Shown one piece after another: positions 33,367 through 40,640 of a stretch of DNA of 54,201 nucleotides (its first letter is position 1; each line of letters begins with the position of its first letter). Source of the stretch: Actinomycetota bacterium (lineage in GTDB: Bacteria; Actinomycetota; Acidimicrobiia; Acidimicrobiales; AC-14); assembly GCA_040754375.1 (NCBI GenBank), contig JBFMCT010000021.1:1-54201 (forward strand). The letters run 5' to 3'. The notes under the pieces are model-generated. The model saw only the letters and a list, made by a program, of their open reading frames with translations, made no database searches and was not told the origin of the DNA. A program made the position numbers and the translations under genes.

Positions 33367-35787
33367 TCAGCCGGATGCGGCGGTTCGCTGGCCGGCGGCT
33401 GACCGGGCACGCCACCACTCGACCACCTGCCAGCTGATCTCCATCAGGGCCACGGCCACGGCCGCGATCCCGATGGCCGCGAAGGTGACGACCGGGGGCG
33501 GGAGGCGGAGGTCGAAGAACTCCCTGACGCCGGGGACGGCCAGGGTGACGACGAAGGCGGCTGCCATGGCGCCCACGAGCGCCCGCCGGCCGGCGTTCAG
33601 GGGCCGGGCCAGGATGGCCAGGACCCACATGGCCACCAGGAACAGGACGATCACCGCCGTCGTGCGCTCCTCGACCAGGGTGATGCCCGGCTCCTGGCCG
33701 GCGATGGCGTAGCCCACGAAGGTGGCCGCGGCCGCCACCGTGCCCGCGGGGACGGCGAAGCGGGCCACCCGGCCCACGAACCCGGGCCGGGCGCGGCGGG
33801 CGTTGGGGGCCAGGGCCAGGAAGAAGGCGGGGATGCCGATCGTGAGGCTGGAGATGATCGTGAGGTGGCGGGGGAAGAACGGGAAGGGCAACTGGGTGAA
33901 CCCGACGGCCACGGCCAGCAGGGCGGCGTAGACCGACTTGGTGACGAACAGGCTGGCCACCCGTTCGATGTTGGCCAGCACGCGCCGCCCTTCGGCCACC
34001 ACCGAGGGCAGCGACGCGAAGCGGTCGTCGAGCAGCACGAGCTGGGCCACACCCCGAGAGGCGTCGCTCCCCGAGCCCATGGCCACGCCCATGTCGGCGT
34101 CCTTGAGGGCCAGCACGTCGTTCACGCCGTCACCGGTCATGGCCACCACATGGCCCCGCCGCTGCAGGGCGCGCACCATGGCCCGCTTCTGGTGGGGCTG
34201 GACGCGGCCGAACACCGACGACGCCTCCATGACCTCGGCCAGCTCGTCGACGTCCTCGGGCAGCGACCGCCCGTCGACCGGGGCGGTCGCCCCCGGGAGG
34301 CCCAGGTGGCGGGCCACGGCCCCCACGGCCGAGGGATGGTCCCCGGAGATGACCTTCACGGCCACCCCCTGCTGCTGGAAGTAGGCCAGGGTGGCGGCCG
34401 CGTCGGCCCGGACCATCTCCTCCAGGCATACGAATGCGGCCGGGGCCACCATCGGCGGCAACTTGTCCTGGAGGCGCTCGGAGGTCCGGCCCAAGAGCAC
34501 GACCCGGGCGCCGCCGGCGGCCAGTTCCTCGACCCGGGGATAGAGGGGATGGTCCCCGGCCAGCAGCACGTCGGGAGCACCCAGCACCCACGAGCCTCGC
34601 CCCGCGAAGGTGACGCCGCTCCACTTGCGGGCCGACGAGAAGGCCACGGTGTGCGAGACCGTCCAGTGGGGGTCGCGGCCCACGTCGGCGATGGCCCGCA
34701 GGGTCGGGTTGGGGCGCTCCTCGGCAGCCGCCAGCGCGCCCAGGGCGCCCAGTACCTCGGCCTCGACGGCCGCCCGGGGCGGACCACCGTCGGCCTCGGC
34801 CCGCACCCCCACGACCTCGACCGACTTGACCCGCAGGCTGCGCTCGGTGAGCGTGCCCGTCTTGTCGACGCACACCACGTCGACCCGGGCCAGCACCTCG
34901 ACGGCCGCCAGTTCCTGCACGAGGGCCTGGCGCCGGCCCAGGCGGACGACACCCACGGCGAAGGCCACGCTGGTCAGCAGGACCAGCCCCTCGGGGATGA
35001 TGGCGCCCACGCCCGCCACCGATCCCCTCAGCGCCTCGCCGACCGAGTTGGCGCTGCGGAGCTGGCTGACCACCAGCAGGGCGCCCACAGGCACGATCAC
35101 CTTGGTGGCGGCCCGCAGGATGAGGTCGGTCCCCTCCCGCAGCTCGCTGCGAACGGTGGCGAAGCGCTTGGCCTCGCGGGCCAGCTGGCGGGCGAAGGCG
35201 GCGTCGCCCACCGCGGTGGCGACGAACCGGGCCGTGCCCGCCACCACGAAGCTGCCCGACAGCACCCGGTCGCCCGGCCGCTTGCGCACGGGGTCGCTCT
35301 CGCCCGTGAGCAGGGACTCGTCGACCTCCAGGTTGCTCGAGGCCAGCACCTGACCGTCGACCACGACCACGTCTCCCGTCGAGACCTCGACCACGTCGTC
35401 GAGAACGACGTCCTCCACGGCCGTCTCGGTCACCCGGCCCTCGCGCACGACCCGGGCCCGGGGGGCGCTGACCACGGCCAGGCGGTCGAGGGTGACCTTG
35501 GCCCTCGTCTCCTGCACGATGCCGACCAGGGCGTTGATGACCAGGACGATGCCGAACAGGGCGTCGCGGTACTCACCGGTGGCCAGCACGATCAGCAGCA
35601 GGGTGCCCAAGATGGCGTTGAACCGGGTGAGCACGTTGGCCCGGACGATGTCGGCGAACGTGCGGCGGGTGTCGTCGGTGACGACGTTGGCCAGGCCCTG
35701 GGCCTTGCGCTCAGCCACCTCGTGGGCCGACAGGCCCCAGTCGTGACCGGGCCCGGCCCGCCCAGCCGCTGCGGTTTCGCTCGCCAC
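33367..35787 (-). CDS. CtpE-like P-type cation ATPase
   Basis: 806 residues. Phosphorylation motif DKTGTLT (D308), actuator TGES (161-164), membrane motif IIPEGLVLLTSVAFAVGVVR (PEGL 265-268), hinge TGDGVNDVLALKDADMGVAM and about ten membrane segments. The PEGL motif and the VQELAAVEVLARVDVVCVDK context match the actinobacterial CtpE group, implicated in calcium uptake; heavy-metal motifs (CPC, N-terminal CxxC) are absent, so nickel is unlikely to be its substrate. The start is a GTG or upstream ATG-free choice; the N-terminus is not sharply defined. Confidence 0.9.
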   Translation of the reverse strand: MASETAAAGRAGPGHDWGLSAHEVAERKAQGLANVVTDDTRRTFADIVRANVLTRFNAILGTLLLIVLATGEYRDALFGIVLVINALVGIVQETRAKVTLDRLAVVSAPRARVVREGRVTETAVEDVVLDDVVEVSTGDVVVVDGQVLASSNLEVDESLLTGESDPVRKRPGDRVLSGSFVVAGTARFVATAVGDAAFARQLAREAKRFATVRSELREGTDLILRAATKVIVPVGALLVVSQLRSANSVGEALRGSVAGVGAIIPEGLVLLTSVAFAVGVVRLGRRQALVQELAAVEVLARVDVVCVDKTGTLTERSLRVKSVEVVGVRAEADGGPPRAAVEAEVLGALGALAAAEERPNPTLRAIADVGRDPHWTVSHTVAFSSARKWSGVTFAGRGSWVLGAPDVLLAGDHPLYPRVEELAAGGARVVLLGRTSERLQDKLPPMVAPAAFVCLEEMVRADAAATLAYFQQQGVAVKVISGDHPSAVGAVARHLGLPGATAPVDGRSLPEDVDELAEVMEASSVFGRVQPHQKRAMVRALQRRGHVVAMTGDGVNDVLALKDADMGVAMGSGSDASRGVAQLVLLDDRFASLPSVVAEGRRVLANIERVASLFVTKSVYAALLAVAVGFTQLPFPFFPRHLTIISSLTIGIPAFFLALAPNARRARPGFVGRVARFAVPAGTVAAAATFVGYAIAGQEPGITLVEERTTAVIVLFLVAMWVLAILARPLNAGRRALVGAMAAAFVVTLAVPGVREFFDLRLPPPVVTFAAIGIAAVAVALMEISWQVVEWWRARSAAGQRTAASG

Positions 35788-35902
35788 GCCCTGAGCCTGG
35801 CACCTGGGCGCCCCGGGCGCAGGTCTGGCTCCGCGGGCCGACTACTGTCGGGCCCCGAGCCCCAGGACCGAAGGCACCCCCCACGATGGAGGCCCCTGCC
35901 CG

Positions 35903-36352
35903 ATGGACCAGCCCAACCCAGCTTCGGTGTCAGCCGCCCGGGCCCGGGCGATCGTCTCGTCAGGCCTGGCGGTGACGGCCGTGCTGTTCGCCATCGCCCT
36001 GAGCTCCACCGAGAGCCTTACCGCCCCCGCCGCCCTGCTCGTGACCGGCGCCGGTGTGGCCTTGGGGGCGTCGTGGTTCCTCCCGGCCAGGGGCGACCCG
36101 TGCCCGCCCGCTGCCACCGGCGCCCAGATGGCGCTGTGGGCCGGGCTGGCGGCCGCCTTCTGCGGGTGGGAGGTGGCGGCCCTGCGGCTGGGCGACAACT
36201 ACGAGTTCCCCACCTTCAGCAAGCTGGCCGACCCGGTGCTGGCCCATCCTGGGCCCCGGGCCGTGGCCGCCCTGGCCTGGGTGGCGTGGGGCTGGCGCCT
36301 CAGCCTGATCGCCCGGGAGGCGACCGAAGCCGAGAACCGGGCACGGGCGTGA
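35903..36352 (+). CDS. Membrane protein of unknown function
   Basis: 149 residues with four likely membrane segments (SSGLAVTAVLFAIAL, AALLVTGAGVALGASWFL, GAQMALWAGLAAAFCGWEV, VAALAWVAWGWRLSLI). The loop LGDNYEFPTFSKLADPVL is polar and could hold a functional site. Coupled (GTGA) with the small membrane gene that follows. Not recognised. Confidence 0.75.
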   Translation: MDQPNPASVSAARARAIVSSGLAVTAVLFAIALSSTESLTAPAALLVTGAGVALGASWFLPARGDPCPPAATGAQMALWAGLAAAFCGWEVAALRLGDNYEFPTFSKLADPVLAHPGPRAVAALAWVAWGWRLSLIAREATEAENRARA

Positions 36353-36549
36353 GCACCCGCTGGCTGTTCGTCGCCGGCTACTGCTCGGTGCTCGTGGCCG
36401 GGCTGGCCCTCGAACTGGCAGCCCGGCGAGGCCGGGCCGGGCTGGCCACGTCGGACGCCGTGTTCACCCGCATCCAACGCCACCGGGCCGGCCGGGCCGC
36501 GGCCTTCGCCCTCTGGTTCTGGACGGGCTTCCACTTCCTGGCCCGCTGA
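36349..36549 (+). CDS. Small membrane protein (DUF6186-like)
   Basis: 66 residues from a GTG overlapping the previous stop. Two hydrophobic segments (WLFVAGYCSVLVAGLALELA and AAAFALWFWTGFHFLAR) with the C-terminal GFHFLAR. From memory this pattern matches DUF6186, small actinobacterial membrane proteins of unknown function. Confidence 0.68.
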   Translation: MSTRWLFVAGYCSVLVAGLALELAARRGRAGLATSDAVFTRIQRHRAGRAAAFALWFWTGFHFLAR

Positions 36550-36582
36550 GCCGCGCGCCGGGGTGCCGCCGTGGGTGGGGCG

Positions 36583-37053
36583 TCAGCCGCCCTGGTCGCC
36601 CGTGAACGTGTTGGGCATCTGGGGGTCGGCCTTGGGACGGGGGTCGACACCGGTCGAGTCCCGCTCGTCGGACGTGCCGTGGGGGCGCTGGCTCTGGCCT
36701 TTGGTGCCCTCGTCGGTGCGCCCGGGCTCGCTGCCTTCCTGCTTCTTCACGTCCTCGCCCCTACGGGTCATGCTCTGGCCCACGCCCTGGGCGGAGGTGG
36801 CGTAGGGGTCGGTGGCGGTGGCCTGGCCCGCCCCCCGGGAACCATGGGAGACCTCGCCGGCCCCCACCGGGCGCTCGTCGGCTGGCGAGGAGGTGGCCCC
36901 GGGCCGGCCCGGGCCATCGGTCTCGGCCAGCTGGCGCTCGACCGTCTCCCTGAGGTCACGGCTGCTCTGGCTGCTGCCCGTGCCTCGGCTGCGGTCGTCG
37001 TAGGGAGGGATGAGGCGGTCGGGGTCGTTCGGAGGTGCTGTGTCTGGTGCCAT
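36583..37053 (-). CDS. Hydrophilic, probably disordered protein
   Basis: 156 residues, begins MAPDTAPPNDPDRLIPPYDD, rich in G, S, T, D, R; no hydrophobic core. The ribosome-binding site AAGGAG 6 nt before the ATG is strong, which supports translation. Similar low-complexity proteins are common in dry-tolerant actinobacteria; no function can be stated. Confidence 0.65.
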   Translation of the reverse strand: MAPDTAPPNDPDRLIPPYDDRSRGTGSSQSSRDLRETVERQLAETDGPGRPGATSSPADERPVGAGEVSHGSRGAGQATATDPYATSAQGVGQSMTRRGEDVKKQEGSEPGRTDEGTKGQSQRPHGTSDERDSTGVDPRPKADPQMPNTFTGDQGG

Positions 37054-37118
37054 GAGGTGCTCCTTGTGTGGGTTCCACCGTCAGACGCGGTCCCTACCCC
37101 CCTGATCGGGACCAAAAC

Positions 37119-37135
37119 AGATGTGTTTCACATCT
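37119..37135. promoter_or_regulatory. Perfect inverted repeat upstream of grdC, candidate operator
   Basis: AGATGTG-TTT-CACATCT, 7 bp per arm, in an AT-rich patch 47 bp before the grdC start. Symmetry and place fit a dimeric regulator site; the regulator is unknown. Confidence 0.5.
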
Positions 37136-37181
37136 ATATGCATCCAGTGACTAGTGGCGGCTGGGCCCATACTTGGGGGCG

Positions 37182-38624
37182 ATGAACCAACTGACCTCGC
37201 CCGCTGCGGTGGTCACTGCCGCCGGCCAGGTCCTGGCCCACGTGCCGTCCATGGCCCGCCACGGGTCGAAGCCGTCCCGGGAGCTGCCCAAGAACAAGGC
37301 CGTGGAGGAGAAGTTCCTGGCCTCCCTGCGCTCGTTCGACGAGGCCGTGGCCTACCCGGCTCACCGGGCCTACCTGGGGGCCGTCCATCCTCGTGACCTG
37401 CCCGAGCGCCCGTGGACCGGAGCGACCGGAGGCCAACGCCTGGCCCCCTACGGCGAGATCGTGCCCGAGGTGGAGTTCCTGGGGCTGCTGGCCGCGGCCG
37501 ACGAGTTCGAGCTGGTCACCCTGGGGCCGGAGCTGGCCGGGCGGGCGGCGGCCGCCCTGGCGGCCCACCCCCTGGCCAAGCACCTTTCGCTGGAACGCAT
37601 CGACAAGGCCACCGGCGACGTCGGGGCGGCGGTGGCCGAGCCCGGGGCGCTGCCTCTCTATGTCAACGGGACCGAGATGGGGGGCGCGATCCGCTGCGGG
37701 CAGGCCGACGACCAGTCCCTGGCCGCCCACGTCCTGCTGGAGAACCTCTCGTCCAAGGTCACGGCCAGCCTGGCCCTGCTCCACCTGCTCGACCGCCAGG
37801 GCATCGACCCGGCGTCGATCGACTACGTCATCGGCTGTGGCGAGGAGGCCATCGGCGACCGCTACCAGCGGGGCGGGGGCAACTTCGCCAAGGCGGTGGC
37901 CGGTTACTGCGGGCTCAGCGAGGCCTCGGGCGCCGACATCAAGAACTTCTGCGCGGCCGCCATCCCCGCCCTGGTCACGGCCTCGAGCCTGGTGACGGCC
38001 GGGGTGTTCGACCGGGTGGCGGTGGTCGCCGGCGGTTCGCTGGCCAAGCTGGGCATGAAGTTCCAGGGCCACCTCAGCCACGACATGCCCGTCCTGGAGG
38101 ACGTGCTGGGCGGGGCGGCCGCCATCGTCCAGCGCGACGACGGGCGCTCCCCGCTCGTGCGCCTCGACTCGGTGGGCCGCCACCGGGTGGGGGCCGGCGG
38201 CTCCGCCCCCCAGATCATGGAGGCCCTGGCCCTCGAACCCCTGTCCCGGCTGGGCATGTCGACCACCGATGTCGACGACTTCGCCACCGAGTTGCACAAC
38301 CCCGAGGTGACCGAGCCCCAGGGGTCGGGCAACGTCCCCGAACGCAACTACAAGACCATCGCCGCCCTGGCCGCCCGCCGGGGTGACATCGGCCGTGACG
38401 GCATCGCCGAGTTCGTGGCCACCCGGGGTATGCCTGGCTACGCCCCGACCCAGGGCCACCTGGCATCGGCCCTCTGTTACCTGCCCCACGCCGTAGAGCG
38501 GCTTACCTCCGGCGACGCCGGTAGGGTGATGCTGCTGGCCAAGGGGAGCCTGTTCCTGGGGCGCCTGTGCCAGCTCTCCGACGGCATGAGCGTCCTGCTC
38601 GAGCGCAACCCCCGGAGGGTGTGA
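37182..38624 (+). CDS. grdC: GrdC-like component C subunit (glycine/sarcosine/betaine reductase)
   Basis: 480 residues from the ATG at 37182 (an upstream TTG at 37173 is possible). The sequence AAGQVLAHVPSMARHGSKPS, SLRSFDEAVAYPAHRAYLG, PLYVNGTEMGGAIRCGQADD and NFCAAAIPALVTAS follows GrdC, a FabH-like thiolase-fold subunit that carries the acetyl/carboxymethyl group as thioester; the Cys in KNFCAAA is the likely active residue. In known systems GrdC works with GrdD to make acetyl phosphate; no GrdD gene is in the window. It is the first gene of a grdC-trx-grdA operon. Confidence 0.9.
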   Translation: MNQLTSPAAVVTAAGQVLAHVPSMARHGSKPSRELPKNKAVEEKFLASLRSFDEAVAYPAHRAYLGAVHPRDLPERPWTGATGGQRLAPYGEIVPEVEFLGLLAAADEFELVTLGPELAGRAAAALAAHPLAKHLSLERIDKATGDVGAAVAEPGALPLYVNGTEMGGAIRCGQADDQSLAAHVLLENLSSKVTASLALLHLLDRQGIDPASIDYVIGCGEEAIGDRYQRGGGNFAKAVAGYCGLSEASGADIKNFCAAAIPALVTASSLVTAGVFDRVAVVAGGSLAKLGMKFQGHLSHDMPVLEDVLGGAAAIVQRDDGRSPLVRLDSVGRHRVGAGGSAPQIMEALALEPLSRLGMSTTDVDDFATELHNPEVTEPQGSGNVPERNYKTIAALAARRGDIGRDGIAEFVATRGMPGYAPTQGHLASALCYLPHAVERLTSGDAGRVMLLAKGSLFLGRLCQLSDGMSVLLERNPRRV

Positions 38625-38626
38625 AG

Positions 38627-38974
38627 GTGCTGGAAGTGACGAAGGAGAACTTCGACGAGGTCGTGGCCGAGGGCGTGACCCTCGTCGACGTCTGGGGCCC
38701 CCAGTGCATGCCCTGCCTGGCCATGATGCCCGACGTCGAGCGCCTGGCCGAGGACCGGGCTGCAGACCTCAAGGTCGTCAAGCTGGAGGCCCCCAAGAAC
38801 CGGCGCCTGTGCATGCAGTACAAGGTGATGGGGCTGCCCGCGTTCTTGATGTTCCGAGACGGCGAGGAGGTCGGCCGCCTCGACGGGGCCGACGTCACCG
38901 CCGCCGAACTGCGCGACTGGGTCGACCGTACGCTGGAAGACCTGGCCGGCACCGCCACCGCAGGGGGGAGGTGA
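38627..38974 (+). CDS. Grd-type thioredoxin
   Basis: 115 residues from a GTG at 38627, 8 nt after GGAGG; it starts 2 bp after the grdC stop. Begins MLEVTKENFDEVVAEGVTLV, and the active site is WGPQCMPC (CxxC) rather than WCGPC. This start and the WGPxCxPC motif are those of thioredoxins encoded in clostridial glycine reductase operons, which reduce the selenenyl-sulfide of GrdA. The cis-Pro loop is seen in VMGLPAFLMF. No thioredoxin reductase is adjacent. Confidence 0.9.
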   Translation: MLEVTKENFDEVVAEGVTLVDVWGPQCMPCLAMMPDVERLAEDRAADLKVVKLEAPKNRRLCMQYKVMGLPAFLMFRDGEEVGRLDGADVTAAELRDWVDRTLEDLAGTATAGGR

Positions 38975-38980
38975 TTCCCA

Positions 38981-39439
38981 TTGTTCGCCGGTAAGAAGGT
39001 GATCGCCCTGGGCGAGCGGGACGGGATCTCCGGTCCCGCCATCGCCGCCTGCGTGGCTGCCGCCGGGGGCGAGGTGGCGTTCGTCGCCACCGAGTGCTTC
39101 GTCTGAACGGCGTCAGGCGCCATGGACCTGCAGAGCCAGGAGGCGATCTCCCGGCTGGCCAAGTCCCACGGCCCCGCTGAGCTCTTGGTGCTGCTCGGTG
39201 CCCCCGACCCGGAGGCCGCCGAGATCGCAGCCGAGACAGTGGTGGTCGGGGACCCGGCCTACGCAGGTGCCCTGACGGAGGCCCAGTTGGGCCTCGACGT
39301 GTACCACGTTCTGGAAGAGGCAGTGCGGGCGACCGTGCCCGACGACGTCTGGGAGGAGCAGGTCGGCGTCATGGCCGACATCCTCGACGCCGACGCCCTC
39401 GGGGCGGCCGTGGCCGCCATGCGGGCCCAGCGCCCGTAG
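38981..39439 (+). CDS. grdA: GrdA selenoprotein A, read through in-frame UGA
   Basis: 152 residues including Sec42. The TTG at 38981 has GGAGGTGA 6 nt upstream and starts 6 bp after the thioredoxin stop. The first part, [20 protein letters not shown] and [10 protein letters not shown], ends at TGA, then [40 protein letters not shown] and [20 protein letters not shown] continue to TAG at 39437. This is the full GrdA pattern (CFVU-TA-GAMDL) and near the usual 155-158 residues. GrdA carries the carboxymethyl-Se intermediate between protein B and protein C and is reduced by thioredoxin. Confidence 0.94.
39104..39106 (+). other. Recoded UGA (selenocysteine) codon of grdA
   Basis: In frame after TECFV and before TASGAMDL; the motif C39-F-V-U42 is the redox CxxU of GrdA. 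Taken as a stop it would leave two unrelated fragments of 41 and 110 codons, while together they give a complete GrdA. Confidence 0.93.
39135..39159 (+). promoter_or_regulatory. Candidate SECIS hairpin of grdA
   Basis: GCCAG-GAG (39135-39142) can pair with CTC (39148-39150) and, beyond a CCGG bulge, CTGGC (39155-39159), around the loop GCGAT. The loop begins 36 nt after UGA, at the upper limit for bacterial SECIS. A closer 4-bp alternative is CAGG/CCTG around 39114-39130. Neither is certain. Confidence 0.35.
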
Positions 39440-39457
39440 GCCGGGAGGCCTCTCGGC
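39440..39457. terminator. Weak hairpin after grdA
   Basis: GCCGGGAG and CTCTCGGC can pair with one G-T wobble and almost no loop. It lies between the convergent ends of grdA and the hemerythrin gene. Low confidence. Confidence 0.3.
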
Positions 39458-39463
39458 GCTGGT

Positions 39464-39967
39464 TCAGCGCGCCGTGAAGGCGTCGGCGCCCGCCTTGGCG
39501 GCCACCACCGTCGACGGCATGCCGGTCTCGCGGGCCTGGGCCACCTGGTCGCGCAGGACCTGGCGACGCTGGACGACCTCCTCGCCCATCTGCTCGACGA
39601 TGCCGGGGACGGCGTCGTTCATCTTGGGGAACAGCTCGCTCTCTTCCTCCTCGACGTGGTGGCGGACCGACTCCTCGAGCTGGTGGACCAGGTCGCTCAC
39701 GTCTTTGCCACCGGTCACGCCCGACTCGATCTGGGCCACGAGCCCCTTGGCCTCGTCGTGTTCCTCACGGGCCTCTTGGACCAGGCCCTGGTAGCCGCCC
39801 TTGGCCGAGGCCACGGGGTATACGAGCTCCTCTTCGATCATGGCGTGCACGGTCAGCTCGTCACAGATCTCCAGGGCCACGGCCGCGTCCCCCGAGGCTC
39901 GGAACTGCTCGAACAACCGCTCCACCTGGCGGTGGTCGCCGGTCAGGATCTCAATCACGTCGGGCAT
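39464..39967 (-). CDS. Hemerythrin-domain protein
   Basis: 167 residues. The di-iron ligands of the four-helix bundle are visible: LTGDHRQVERLFEQF, TVHAMIEEELVYPVA, EAREEHDEAKGLV and RHHVEEEESELFP. Such proteins bind O2 or sense iron/oxygen; the C-terminal 40 residues are a helical extension. It is convergent with grdA. An oxygen-protective role near selenoproteins is possible but not shown. Confidence 0.9.
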   Translation of the reverse strand: MPDVIEILTGDHRQVERLFEQFRASGDAAVALEICDELTVHAMIEEELVYPVASAKGGYQGLVQEAREEHDEAKGLVAQIESGVTGGKDVSDLVHQLEESVRHHVEEEESELFPKMNDAVPGIVEQMGEEVVQRRQVLRDQVAQARETGMPSTVVAAKAGADAFTAR

Positions 39968-40101
39968 GGTGTGACCTCCTGGAAGTCTCTGACCCCCCGG
40001 ACCTACCCCGGAGCAATCCCTCCGAACCGGTTGCCCCGTAGACTTCTCACCGGCCGGGCGCGGGGCCCGGTTCCCGGGTTCCCAACTTGGAGGTACCTAC
40101 C

Positions 40102-40545
40102 TTGCGCCGTCTAGCCATGTTCGCTCTCGTGGGTCTCGTGTCCGTATTCGGAAGTGCCCTGCCCGCCCACGCCGACACCGGCACCGTCTCGGTGTCCTAC
40201 GCCACCCTCACCGGGGCCGCCGAGGTACCCGGACCAGGTGACCCCGACGGCTCGGGCTGGGCCGAGGTCGTCACCGTGCCCGACCTGGGCCTCGTCTGCT
40301 ACGTGATCGTGGTCTCGGGGATCGAGACGGCGACCGCAGCCCACATCCACGTCGGCGGCCCGACGGTGGCCGGCCCGGTCGTCGTCCACCTCAAGGCCCC
40401 CAACCGGGCCGGGGTCTCGGCCGGCTGCGTCCGCGACGTCGACCCCGAGCTGGCGGCCAACATCGCCCACAACCCGGGCGCCTACTACGTGAACGTGCAC
40501 AACACGCCGTTCCCGGGCGGGGCTGTGCGCGGCCAGCTCGCCTGA
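40102..40545 (+). CDS. Secreted CHRD-domain protein
   Basis: 147 residues from a TTG at 40102, 8 nt after GGAGG. Signal peptide MRRLAMFALVGLVSVFGSAL ending at AHA. Then CHRD features: LTGAAEVPGPGDPDGSGWAE, AAHIHVGGPTVAGPVVVHL, and YYVNVHNTPFPGGAVRGQL. CHRD (chordin-like) domains are exported beta-sandwich modules of unclear role in bacteria. A hairpin terminator follows. Confidence 0.9.
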   Translation: MRRLAMFALVGLVSVFGSALPAHADTGTVSVSYATLTGAAEVPGPGDPDGSGWAEVVTVPDLGLVCYVIVVSGIETATAAHIHVGGPTVAGPVVVHLKAPNRAGVSAGCVRDVDPELAANIAHNPGAYYVNVHNTPFPGGAVRGQLA

Positions 40546-40557
40546 CACCGATCTAGT

Positions 40558-40585
40558 GGGGGAGGCCCCTGCGGGGGCCTCCCCC
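40558..40585 (+). terminator. Hairpin terminator after the CHRD gene
   Basis: Arms 40558-40569 and 40574-40585 pair over 12 bp (GGGGGAGGCCCC) with loop TGCG, 13 bp after the CHRD stop. No T-tract follows. Confidence 0.7.
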
Positions 40586-40640
40586 GTCACTTCACAGCTA
40601 GCCTGGGAAGGGCTCACAGCAAGCTCTCAGGGGGCCGGCG

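Noticed and set aside
39122-39439. Independent gene starting at ATG 39122
   Set aside because: No ribosome-binding site; it is the C-terminal two thirds of GrdA joined through UGA to the upstream frame with a strong site.
40558-40585. Possible riboswitch or regulatory RNA
   Set aside because: A simple perfect hairpin right after a stop codon is better explained as a terminator.
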